A stretch of DNA of 64,000 bases from an uncultured Clostridia bacterium. GTDB taxonomy: Bacteria > Bacillota > Clostridia > HGM11514. Location: NCBI GenBank assembly GCA_934464705.1, contig CAKSKB010000011.1:1-64000 (forward strand). The letters run 5' to 3'. The position numbers and the translations under genes were made by a program. Below, piece by piece: positions 42,506-50,266 of the stretch. The first letter of the stretch is position 1. The number at the start of each line of letters is the position of its first letter. A model generated the notes under the pieces. It made no database searches. It was not told the DNA's origin and saw nothing but the letters and a program-made list of their open reading frames with translations.

Positions 42506-44053
42506 TTATCTTCTGTTTTTAAATACGCTCTTTCCGGTAAGTTCGATTTTGCCTGTGATTGCATCGGCAAGAAGCGAAACCGTCACCTTATTCGGCGAGC
42601 AGTTCATTTCGATAAATGTATCGTCCTCGGGGAAATAGTCCTCCGCAAAATACGGCGAACCGTAATTTACGATTATCTTCTTATTCTTATCAAAAAGGTG
42701 CGACGCCCATATAAGCATATGCGGCACGCTCCACTGCGCAACAAAGAACGCATGAACATTGAACACGCAAAAATCATACTCCGCCTGAAGCTTGTCTATA
42801 TCCGCCTGCCAGCAAACCCTCGAGGGAACATCGTAAATATCCCGCTTTACCTCAGCCGTAAAGCCCCTTGCCTCGAGTTCCTCTTTGAGAAGGTTGGAGG
42901 AATAATTATCCTCGTCCGTCACATCGACAATAAGAATCTTTGCGCCCTCTTTTTTTAGAGGAAGAATATTTCTTCCGTTTCTTAAAAGGCACATTCCGTT
43001 TTTAACGATTTCACGGGTTTTTTCGTCCGCAAAGGCGGGGTCGGGAGTATCGAATTTATTGTTATCAAGCGCATTCTGTCTGAACTTTTCCATCTTTTCG
43101 ATTCTGGAGAGTGCATCGTCAAGCCTTGACATCGGGATTTCGCCCGACTCTATAAGTTCCTCGATTTTCTCCGCCGCCTCAACCGGAGGCCACAGGAGAA
43201 GATCCGCACCGGCCTTGAACGCCTGAACGGTTTCCGCTACCAAATCGCCGGTTGCCATACCGCCCATGATGAGAGCGTCGGTTATAACCGCGCCTTCAAA
43301 GCCAAGCTCGCCCTTAAGAAGGTCCGTTGTGAGCTTCTTTGAATATGTAGCAATCGGATAGAAGCCGTTGTCGGGCTCATTATCATAGGATTTAAGCGAC
43401 ACATGAGTCGTCATAACCGCCGTTGCGCCTGCCTTGAACAGCTCCTTATATGTATGACCGTAAGTCTTCATCCACTCGTCAAACGGCAGAATATTAGACC
43501 CCGGCGCCATATGCATGTTTACAAAATATGTTCCGAGCCCCGGGAAGTGCTTAAGCGTTGTGCACACGCCCTGGTCGGAAATTCCCTTTACGGCTTCGGA
43601 ATAGATTTTAACAACCGTTTCTGGGTCATCGCTTATCGCGGTGAGGTACATGAGGTGGTCAAAGCACATATCTATGCTCGGCCCCAGAACCATGTCTATC
43701 CCCTTATCGTTCATCTGCATACCTATAATTTTACCGTAATTATAAGCGTCCTCAAGGTTATGCGAGCCGCCGAGGGACATCTGCGGATGCATTGCAAGCT
43801 TCTGCCCTCTGACCTTTGCGCCGTCCGCGCATACAAGAAGCTTATTTTTAGAATACTTTTTGCAGAGATTAAGCTTTTCAAAAGTGGTTGCGGTACCCAT
43901 TTCAAGACCGTTTTCGTCAAGAAGCGGTGCGCCCTCGCTGTAGTACATACCGCCGACCGGATACTTTTCAAAAAACGCCTCCGGACCGCCGTGGGTATTG
44001 ATTTCGCGGATTGTTACAACAAATGTTTTAAGTATTTTTTCTCTTAGCGTCAT
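42506..44053 (-). CDS. Glycoside hydrolase family 3 protein (beta-N-acetylglucosaminidase-like)
   Basis: The 515-residue protein has a NagZ-type GH3 barrel (about 1-330) plus a C-terminal alpha/beta domain. The nucleophile Asp lies in GAVITDALIMGG. The KHFPGLGTYFVNMH segment matches the NagZ KHFPG-x7-DSH loop, but the dyad Asp is Asn here while the His is kept, so acid/base catalysis may differ. No signal peptide, so it probably acts on recycled cell-wall fragments or imported sugars in the cytoplasm. GGAGG precedes the ATG. Confidence 0.85.
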   Translation of the reverse strand: MTLREKILKTFVVTIREINTHGGPEAFFEKYPVGGMYYSEGAPLLDENGLEMGTATTFEKLNLCKKYSKNKLLVCADGAKVRGQKLAMHPQMSLGGSHNLEDAYNYGKIIGMQMNDKGIDMVLGPSIDMCFDHLMYLTAISDDPETVVKIYSEAVKGISDQGVCTTLKHFPGLGTYFVNMHMAPGSNILPFDEWMKTYGHTYKELFKAGATAVMTTHVSLKSYDNEPDNGFYPIATYSKKLTTDLLKGELGFEGAVITDALIMGGMATGDLVAETVQAFKAGADLLLWPPVEAAEKIEELIESGEIPMSRLDDALSRIEKMEKFRQNALDNNKFDTPDPAFADEKTREIVKNGMCLLRNGRNILPLKKEGAKILIVDVTDEDNYSSNLLKEELEARGFTAEVKRDIYDVPSRVCWQADIDKLQAEYDFCVFNVHAFFVAQWSVPHMLIWASHLFDKNKKIIVNYGSPYFAEDYFPEDDTFIEMNCSPNKVTVSLLADAITGKIELTGKSVFKNRR

Positions 44054-44086
44054 AGCTGACTATCCTCCAAATTATATACTGCTTTG

Positions 44087-44115
44087 ATTATAACCCACGG
44101 CGGTTCAAAAGTCAA
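44087..44115 (-). promoter_or_regulatory. Promoter of the GH3 gene
   Basis: Minus strand TTGACT (44115-44110), 17-bp spacer, TATAAT (44092-44087). Confidence 0.8.
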
Positions 44116-44153
44116 TACCTTTGAACAAATTTCAAGAATTAACGAACAAAATT

Positions 44154-44191
44154 AAAGGGAGATGAGGCAATTTCCTGCTGCATCTCCCTTT
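44154..44191 (-). terminator. Terminator of the asnB-dapF-dapL operon
   Basis: AAAGGGAGATG (44154-44164) pairs perfectly with CATCTCCCTTT (44181-44191), then T-rich sequence on the minus strand. Lies at the dapL stop. Confidence 0.85.
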
Positions 44192-44194
44192 ATC

Positions 44195-45373
44195 TTATTC
44201 TGTTGCGGTTTTCATGCGGCGGAGCGCCTCGAGTGTTTTTTCGTGGGTTCCGAAGCCCGAAAGCCTGAAATAACCTTCGCCCATTTTGCCGAAGCCCGAG
44301 CCGGGCGTTCCGATAACATTGCACTTTTCAAGCATGAAGTCGAAAAATTCCCACGATGTCATACCGTTCGGAGTTTTAAGCCACACATACGGACTGTTTT
44401 TTCCGCCGAAATATTTAAGCCCGATTTCATCAAATGCGCTCATCATATACCCTGTATTTTTGCGGTAATAGTCGATGTTTTCCCTGATTTCGCCGTAACC
44501 TTCGTCCGAGAATGCCGCTTCCGCCGCCCTCTGGATTACATACGAAACGCCGTTGAATTTTGTGGACTGACGGCGCTTCCAAAGCTCAAGGAGGCTCACG
44601 CCGTCCGCCTTCAGTTCTTTCGGAATAACGGTATATCCGCACCGAAGCCCCGTAAATCCTGCGGTTTTTGAGAAGGAGCAGAACTCTATCGCACATGTTC
44701 TTGCACCCTCAATTTGGAATATACTTCTCGGGCAGTCGGGGTCGCTCACAAACATTTCATACGCTGCGTCAAAAAGAATTACCGAGCCGTGTTCGTTTGC
44801 AAAATCGACCCATTCTTTAAGCTGCCGCCTGTTATATGCGCTGCCGGTGGGGTTGTTGGGCGAGCAGATATAAATTATGTCCGCCGCCTCTCCGGGCATA
44901 GGCAGAAAGCCGTTTTCCTCGTTGCCGGGGGCGTACTTCACCTTTCGGCCGGTCATGATATTCGTATCGAGATACACGGGGTACACGGGGTCTGGGATAA
45001 GCACGGAATTGTCGGTCCCGAAAATATCAAGGATATTCGCCGTATCTTCTTTTGCACCGCTGGTAACAATGATTTCGTCCGCCGAAACCTCAGCTCCGAT
45101 ATGGTTTTTGTAATGCTTTTCGATTGCGGAAAGCAAAAAGTCCTCGCCGTAGCTTTCGGGATAACCGTGAAAGGTTTCAGCCTTCCCCATTTCCTCCGAC
45201 GCCACCTTCAGTGCATTGACAGACGACGCACATATCGGTCTTGTAACATCGCCGATACCCATGCGGATTATGTCGGCAGACGGATTTTTCGCCTGATATT
45301 CCGCCGTTTTCTGCGCAATGGTCTTGAAAAGATACGAAGGCTTAAGTTCAAGATAATGACTGTTGATTTTCAT
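44195..45373 (-). CDS. dapL: LL-diaminopimelate aminotransferase
   Basis: PLP enzyme that converts tetrahydrodipicolinate straight to LL-diaminopimelate with glutamate as donor, bypassing the succinylase or acetylase steps. The 392 residues start MKINSHYLELKPSYLFKTIA, contain RMGIGDVTRPICASSVNA, PDPVYPVYLDTNIMTG, YICSPNNPTGSAYNR, and the PLP-lysine motif FSKTAGFTGLRCGY. Product feeds DapF, encoded 12 nt upstream. Confidence 0.96.
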   Translation of the reverse strand: MKINSHYLELKPSYLFKTIAQKTAEYQAKNPSADIIRMGIGDVTRPICASSVNALKVASEEMGKAETFHGYPESYGEDFLLSAIEKHYKNHIGAEVSADEIIVTSGAKEDTANILDIFGTDNSVLIPDPVYPVYLDTNIMTGRKVKYAPGNEENGFLPMPGEAADIIYICSPNNPTGSAYNRRQLKEWVDFANEHGSVILFDAAYEMFVSDPDCPRSIFQIEGARTCAIEFCSFSKTAGFTGLRCGYTVIPKELKADGVSLLELWKRRQSTKFNGVSYVIQRAAEAAFSDEGYGEIRENIDYYRKNTGYMMSAFDEIGLKYFGGKNSPYVWLKTPNGMTSWEFFDFMLEKCNVIGTPGSGFGKMGEGYFRLSGFGTHEKTLEALRRMKTATE

Positions 45374-45385
45374 AAAAATCTCCTT

Positions 45386-46237
45386 TCAGATTTCGACAAC
45401 GCCCTTAAATGCAGTTACCGCCTCACCGCGCATTTTAATGCCTTCATCGCCGCAGTTTATGATTAAATCGCCGCCGCGAAGGTGCACGCATATATCGGTA
45501 TCATTTTTTGAAATTCCGTTCATAACCGCCGCCGCAGCCGACGCACACGCCCCGGTACCGCAGGCAAAGGTTTCGCCGCTGCCGCGCTCCCAGACCCTCA
45601 TTTCGAGTTCCTTTTCGCTTATAACCTTCACGAACTCGACATTCACGCCCTCAGGGAACATCTTATCCTTTTCAATCGTCGGGCCGACCTTTTCAATCGG
45701 GAATGTCATAAGCGGAAAGTCCTTTTTCACAAAAATCACGCAGTGCGGATTGCCCATGCTCACGCAGGTTACATGAAGGCGCTTGCCGCCGACCTCAACC
45801 GATTTATTGATAATCGGCGTATTGGTATCGGAAAGCACGGGGATTTCCGACGGAAGAACCATTGGTTTTCCCATATCGACCTCCGCCGCCACGGCAACAC
45901 CGCCCGAAATTTCAAGAGAAACGGTTTTAATGCCCGACAGTGTTTCGATTTTCAGGGGATTTCTGCGGCAAAGCCCGTTATCGTACACAAACTTTGCAAC
46001 GCATCTTATGCCGTTTCCGCACATTTTGCCCTCTGAGCCGTCCGCATTGAACATACGCATTTTTGCGTCTGCAATTCCGGAGGGGCAGACAAGAATCATA
46101 CCGTCCGCCCCGACGGAAAAGTGCCTTCTCGACAGCATTTTTGCGGTTTTCGGAATATCGTCTATTTTCTCCCGGAATGCGTCAACATAAATATAATCGT
46201 TTCCGCAGCCGTGCATTTTTGTGAAATGAAGCTCCAT
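45386..46237 (-). CDS. dapF: Diaminopimelate epimerase
   Basis: Epimerises LL- to meso-diaminopimelate for lysine and peptidoglycan. The 283 residues show the substrate loop KMHGCGNDYIYVD and both active-site cysteines, in MCGNGIRCVAKF and FACGTGACASAAAAV. An in-frame TTG at 46246 is rejected in favour of ATG 46237. The gene lies 21 nt after asnB and 12 nt before dapL. Confidence 0.97.
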   Translation of the reverse strand: MELHFTKMHGCGNDYIYVDAFREKIDDIPKTAKMLSRRHFSVGADGMILVCPSGIADAKMRMFNADGSEGKMCGNGIRCVAKFVYDNGLCRRNPLKIETLSGIKTVSLEISGGVAVAAEVDMGKPMVLPSEIPVLSDTNTPIINKSVEVGGKRLHVTCVSMGNPHCVIFVKKDFPLMTFPIEKVGPTIEKDKMFPEGVNVEFVKVISEKELEMRVWERGSGETFACGTGACASAAAAVMNGISKNDTDICVHLRGGDLIINCGDEGIKMRGEAVTAFKGVVEI

Positions 46238-46258
46238 GAAACCCAACCTTTCATATTA

Positions 46259-47836
46259 TTATATTCCGCTTGCGCCGTAGTTTGACAGAACCCTTGCCGA
46301 AGGGTCGTTAACATCGCAGCCCTCCCAGCTTTTGTTCGGCATCCAGAAATCAACCACCATCCTGCTCTGACCCGGATAATACTTTTCAAATATTTCACGG
46401 TACAAGAGCGATTCCTTGGTAAACGGCTTTGCGTGCGTATATTTTGCGGAAAGCTCCTCAAATTCCTCATCGGTGTACTTCTTTTCGGCATAGTCTTTTA
46501 AGTACCACACCATCGAATGCCCGACGGCGTCCGAAAACGCCGCCTTTTCACGGTACAGAATATCGTGCGGAAGGTAATCGCCCTCAAACGCATGGCGAAG
46601 AAGATATTTTCCCTTGCCGTAGGTGTTGATTTTCTTTTCGGGGTCGATTGCCATTACATACTCCACAAAATCAAGGTCGCCGAACGGCACCCTCGCTTCA
46701 AGCGAGTTTACCGAAATACATCTGTCCGCGCGGAGCACATCGTACATATGAAGTTCCCTGATTCTCTTTTCGGATTCCTCCTGAAATGCCTTTGACGACG
46801 GTGCAAAATCAGTGTACTTATACCCGAAAAGCTCATCGGAAATCTCACCCGTTAAGAGCACTCTTATATCGGTGTTCTCATGAATATACTTGCACAGAAG
46901 ATACATTCCCATGCTCGCCCTGATTGTTGTTATATCGTATGTTCCGAGGATTTTTATAACCGTTTCGAGGTTTGAAAGAACATCCTCCTTGGTGATTATC
47001 ACTTCGGTGTGGTCGCTGCCGATGTAGTCCGCAACCTGCTTTGCGTATTTAAGGTCGATTGCGTCCTCGCTCATGCCGATTGCAAAGGTCTTTATCGGCT
47101 TGGTGCTTTTCTTTGCGGCAACTGCGCACACGAGGGATGAGTCAAGTCCGCCGGAAAGAAGATACCCGACTTTTGCGTCCGCAACAAGTCTTTTTTCTAT
47201 GCCGCGGATTAACTTTTCACGAATGTTTGCGCATACGGTTTCGAGGTCGTCATGGCAAACCTCTTTGACCTTTGTCATGTCACGGTAGCAGATGAACTTT
47301 CCGTCAACCCAGTAGTGACCCGGAGGGAAAGGCATTATCTCTCCGCAAATCGGAACAAGGTTTTTGGGTTCGCTCGCAAAAACAATCGTGCCGGCATCGT
47401 CAAAACCGTAATAGAGCGGTCTTATACCGATCGGGTCACGGGCGGCAATGTACTTTTTCGCCTTGCCGTCATAAAGAATCAGCGCAAACTCGGCGTCAAG
47501 CATTCCGAACATATCGCAGCCGTACTCGAAATACATCGGAAGAAGTATCTCGCAGTCCGAACCGCTGCGGAATGTGTATTTTTTAGAAAGCTCCGCCTTG
47601 TACTTTTCATAACCGTATATCTCGCCGTTGCACACAACCGATGAACCGTTATACGAAAACGGCTGCATACCCTCATCTGTAAGCCCCATAATCGCAAGGC
47701 GGTGAAATCCCAGAAGACCGTCCCCGGTATCGAGAATCCTTGACGAATCCGGACCTCTCGAAACCGTTTTTTCAAAGCCTTCTTCAAATAACGAATGTGT
47801 GGCACTGCTGCCACAATAACCCATAATAGAACACAT
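46259..47836 (-). CDS. asnB: Asparagine synthase B (glutamine-hydrolysing)
   Basis: Makes asparagine from aspartate, glutamine and ATP. The 525-residue protein starts MCSIMGYCG with Cys2 as the glutaminase nucleophile, has SRGPDSSRI and HRLAIMG in the amidotransferase domain, and the PPi loop LLSGGLDSSLVCAV in the synthetase domain. It is preceded by an Asn-specific T-box, so it is induced when tRNA-Asn is uncharged. dapF and dapL lie in the same operon. Confidence 0.96.
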   Translation of the reverse strand: MCSIMGYCGSSATHSLFEEGFEKTVSRGPDSSRILDTGDGLLGFHRLAIMGLTDEGMQPFSYNGSSVVCNGEIYGYEKYKAELSKKYTFRSGSDCEILLPMYFEYGCDMFGMLDAEFALILYDGKAKKYIAARDPIGIRPLYYGFDDAGTIVFASEPKNLVPICGEIMPFPPGHYWVDGKFICYRDMTKVKEVCHDDLETVCANIREKLIRGIEKRLVADAKVGYLLSGGLDSSLVCAVAAKKSTKPIKTFAIGMSEDAIDLKYAKQVADYIGSDHTEVIITKEDVLSNLETVIKILGTYDITTIRASMGMYLLCKYIHENTDIRVLLTGEISDELFGYKYTDFAPSSKAFQEESEKRIRELHMYDVLRADRCISVNSLEARVPFGDLDFVEYVMAIDPEKKINTYGKGKYLLRHAFEGDYLPHDILYREKAAFSDAVGHSMVWYLKDYAEKKYTDEEFEELSAKYTHAKPFTKESLLYREIFEKYYPGQSRMVVDFWMPNKSWEGCDVNDPSARVLSNYGASGI

Positions 47837-47867
47837 AATTAATTCCTCCGTATCAAAACTATAATCT

Positions 47868-48122
47868 ATAGGGCAGTTGTCACTGCGGTGCCACCTATTT
47901 TTATACTCTTAAAGGTAGGTGTGAGCCGAATCCGTAACGGTTCAGCTGTCACCTGCCCAGCTTCCTGCAAAGCTTCGGCTTATAACGCTGCCTTGCGCCG
48001 CACCTACTTGCATATGCTTTCGGATTGGGGCTCGCCGGGTGTTATTCGCATGGATTCTGACCTATGCACTCTCACCACACTGCACTCGCTGTCGGCGAAA
48101 TCCATGCTACTCCTCCCGGCTC
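47868..48122 (-). ncRNA. T-box leader with an asparagine specifier
   Basis: On the minus strand, Stem I pairs CCGGG and GCATGGATT (5' side, 48119-48099) with AATCCATGC and CCCGG (48055-48035). The internal loop between them has the conserved AGTA on the 5' strand and the specifier AAC (48043-48041, followed by A) on the 3' strand, matching tRNA-Asn. Downstream, the T-box sequence AGGTGGCACCGC (47896-47885) lies in a clear antiterminator: ATAGG/CCTAT and GCAGT/ACTGC around a TGGCACC bulge (47898-47868). No T-run terminator is obvious, so control may be translational. Confidence 0.9.
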
Positions 48123-48148
48123 AAACGCCTTTTTCTACCTATTATATA

Positions 48149-49891
48149 TTACTCTACATCCTGCAGAGCGTCGTAACCTTCTTCACCGGTTCTTACCTTT
48201 ACAACATTTTCAACATCGTAAACGAAAATCTTACCGTCGCCGATATGACCGGTGTAGAGTACCTTCTTTGCGGTTTCGATTACAGACCTTACCGGAATCT
48301 TGCTTACAACGATATCAACCTGAACCTTCGGCAGAAGATTTGTTTCAACCGGAACGCCTCTGTAGTATTCGGGTTTACCCTTCTGCTGACCGCAGCCCAT
48401 TACATGAGTTACCGTCATACCGGTTATACCGAGTTTAATCATAGCGTTCTTGAGAGCGTCGAACCTTGCTTCCTTGCAGACGATTTCAATCTTTGTGAAT
48501 TTAGGTTCGCCTTCCGGCTTTTCCTTCTTGGGAGCGGTGTTATCCTCAACCGCAACAGCCTTTGAAACCGGAACATCGCCTGTGATTTCAGCTTCGTAAT
48601 CCGCAGCTATTGTGTCGGGTTCCATAGCGATTCCGGCATAGGCTGTGAGAAGCCCGTGTTCGGAAATATCAAGGCCGGCAATTTCGTCCTCAGCCGACGC
48701 ACGAAGACCGATTGTATGCTTGATTACCATAAACACGATTGTGATTACCACGCCGACATACGCAATTACCGTAAGCACGCCGAGCGTCTGAACACCGAGG
48801 AACTTGAATCCGCCGCCGTAGAAAAGACCCTTCATTACAGGGAGGCTTCCGTCCGCCTCTGCAACGCCGCCGGTTGAGAAAAGACCGAGGAGAATCGTTC
48901 CTACCGAACCGCACACGCCGTGAACGGAGATTGCGCCGACGGGGTCATCGATTTTAGCCTTTTTGTCGAAAAATTCAACAGCAAGAACAATCAGGAAACC
49001 AAAGATAATACCCATGATTGCCGCACCGAGAGGGCTTACGGTATCGCAGCCCGCGGTGATACCTACCAAACCTGCAAGCGCTGCGTTATAAGTCATGGAA
49101 ACATCGGGTTTACCGTAGCGGATCCATGTAAATATAAGCGTTGTACAGCAGGCAACGGCAGCTGCTATGTTAGTGTTGAAGAAAATAAGTCCGGCACGGC
49201 TGAGCTGTGCATCTGAATCCATGCCGACGGTCGATGCGCCGTTGAATCCGAACCAGCAGAACCACAGAACAAATACGCCGAGTGCCGCTGCTGTTACATT
49301 GTGACCGAGAATTGCTCTGGGCTTGCCTTCCTTATCATATTTGCCGATACGGGGCCCGAGGATTGCGGCACCGATAAGTGCGCACACGCCGCCGACCATA
49401 TGTACCGCAGTTGAACCGGCAAAATCATGAAATCCGAGCTGTGCAAGCCAGCCGCCGCCCCAGATCCAGTGACCGGAAACCGGGTAAATAATAAGCGAAA
49501 TCGCCGCCGAGTATATACAGTATGCGCTGAACTTTGTGCGTTCTGCCATCGCACCCGAAACAATTGTTGCGGAGGTTGCGCAGAACACCGTCTGGAAAAT
49601 CGCATATGCCCAAAGCGGTACGCCCTCGGGGAGAATTGCCGAATAATCCTTCATAATCATCGGGTCAATCCAGCCGAAAAGCGCTGTGCCCGTTCCGAAC
49701 ATCACGCCGAATCCGAACAGCCAGAAACACGGCGTTCCGATACAGAAGTCCATGAGGTTCTTCATCAATATGTTACCTGTGTTTTTAGCCCTTGTAAAAC
49801 CTGCCTCGCAGAGGGAAAAACCCGCCTGCATAAAGAATACCAACGCTGCACCGAGCAGCACCCAAATCGTATTTACTGCACTGAATTCCAT
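48149..49891 (-). CDS. amt: Ammonium transporter fused to a PII signalling domain
   Basis: Single 580-residue chain. Residues about 1-430 are an Amt channel (MEFSAVNTIWVLLGAALVFF, FTRAKNTGNILMKNLMDF, HWIWGGGWLAQLGFHDFAGS, VGGVCALIGAAILGPRIGK). After a charged linker comes a complete PII protein (about 467-580) with the T-loop QQKGKPEYYRGVPVETNLLPK and the B-loop TGHIGDGKIFVYDV. PII normally docks on Amt to gate it by 2-oxoglutarate and nucleotides; here the gate is tethered. ATG 49891 is preferred because GGAG lies 8 nt before it; upstream in-frame TTG and ATG codons have no usable ribosome site. Confidence 0.93.
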   Translation of the reverse strand: MEFSAVNTIWVLLGAALVFFMQAGFSLCEAGFTRAKNTGNILMKNLMDFCIGTPCFWLFGFGVMFGTGTALFGWIDPMIMKDYSAILPEGVPLWAYAIFQTVFCATSATIVSGAMAERTKFSAYCIYSAAISLIIYPVSGHWIWGGGWLAQLGFHDFAGSTAVHMVGGVCALIGAAILGPRIGKYDKEGKPRAILGHNVTAAALGVFVLWFCWFGFNGASTVGMDSDAQLSRAGLIFFNTNIAAAVACCTTLIFTWIRYGKPDVSMTYNAALAGLVGITAGCDTVSPLGAAIMGIIFGFLIVLAVEFFDKKAKIDDPVGAISVHGVCGSVGTILLGLFSTGGVAEADGSLPVMKGLFYGGGFKFLGVQTLGVLTVIAYVGVVITIVFMVIKHTIGLRASAEDEIAGLDISEHGLLTAYAGIAMEPDTIAADYEAEITGDVPVSKAVAVEDNTAPKKEKPEGEPKFTKIEIVCKEARFDALKNAMIKLGITGMTVTHVMGCGQQKGKPEYYRGVPVETNLLPKVQVDIVVSKIPVRSVIETAKKVLYTGHIGDGKIFVYDVENVVKVRTGEEGYDALQDVE

Positions 49892-49915
49892 ATTAATCAA
49901 CTCCATTCCCACATT
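49802..49915 (-). repeat. Intact copy of the duplicated amt 5' segment
   Basis: Two blocks inside the start of amt, 49802-49833 (32 bp) and 49835-49915 (81 bp), recur at 49951-49982 (one mismatch) and 50177-50257. In this copy the blocks are joined by a single base. Confidence 0.9.
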
Positions 49916-49950
49916 TTTCAATTTTATATTGATTTATTATTGCATATAAA

Positions 49951-50257
49951 TGCTTCGCAGAGGGAAAAACCCGCCTGCATAAGGGCGGACAATATCCGCA
50001 TCCTCATCGTCTTATGACGGCTGATTTTTGCCCTTTTCGGCTTGTCGTCATTGAAAGGCGGCAGCCTGTCGGCTTTCTCCGCACCAAAAATGACTAAAAA
50101 TCATCTCGCCATAAGCACAAAGCTGATTAAGGAAAACAGTCAGTAAAACCGATGATAATGCGGAGATTGTCCGCCCGAATACCAACGCTGCACCGAGCAG
50201 CACCCAAATCGTATTTACTGCACTGAATTCCATATTAATCAACTCCATTCCCACATT
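49951..50257 (-). pseudogene. Broken duplicate of the amt 5' end, split by a MITE-like element
   Basis: Minus strand: a ribosome site and ATG at 50233-50231 read MEFSAVNTIWVLLGAALVF exactly as in amt, then run into the inserted element. The next block of amt (QAGFSLCEA-coding, 49951-49982) resumes on its far side, after which similarity ends. The frame through the insert ends in a stop at about 50048. It is the stub of a second amt-like gene between glnN and the intact amt, or the scar of a tandem duplication. Confidence 0.85.
49983..50176. mobile_element. MITE-like element with 27-bp terminal inverted repeats
   Basis: 194 bp, no coding capacity. The ends are inverted copies, 24 of 27 positions identical: GGGCGGACAATATCCGCAT at 49983-50001 against ATGCGGAGATTGTCCGCCC at 50158-50176, with the similarity extending inward to TCATCG. 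It interrupts the duplicated amt segment precisely between its two blocks. No clear target duplication is seen. It also places a strong hairpin-prone sequence between glnN and amt. Confidence 0.75.
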
Positions 50258-50266
50258 CTAAAATTA

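Noticed and set aside
49983..50176. Insertion sequence
   Set aside because: Too short and no transposase; only inverted ends, so called MITE-like.
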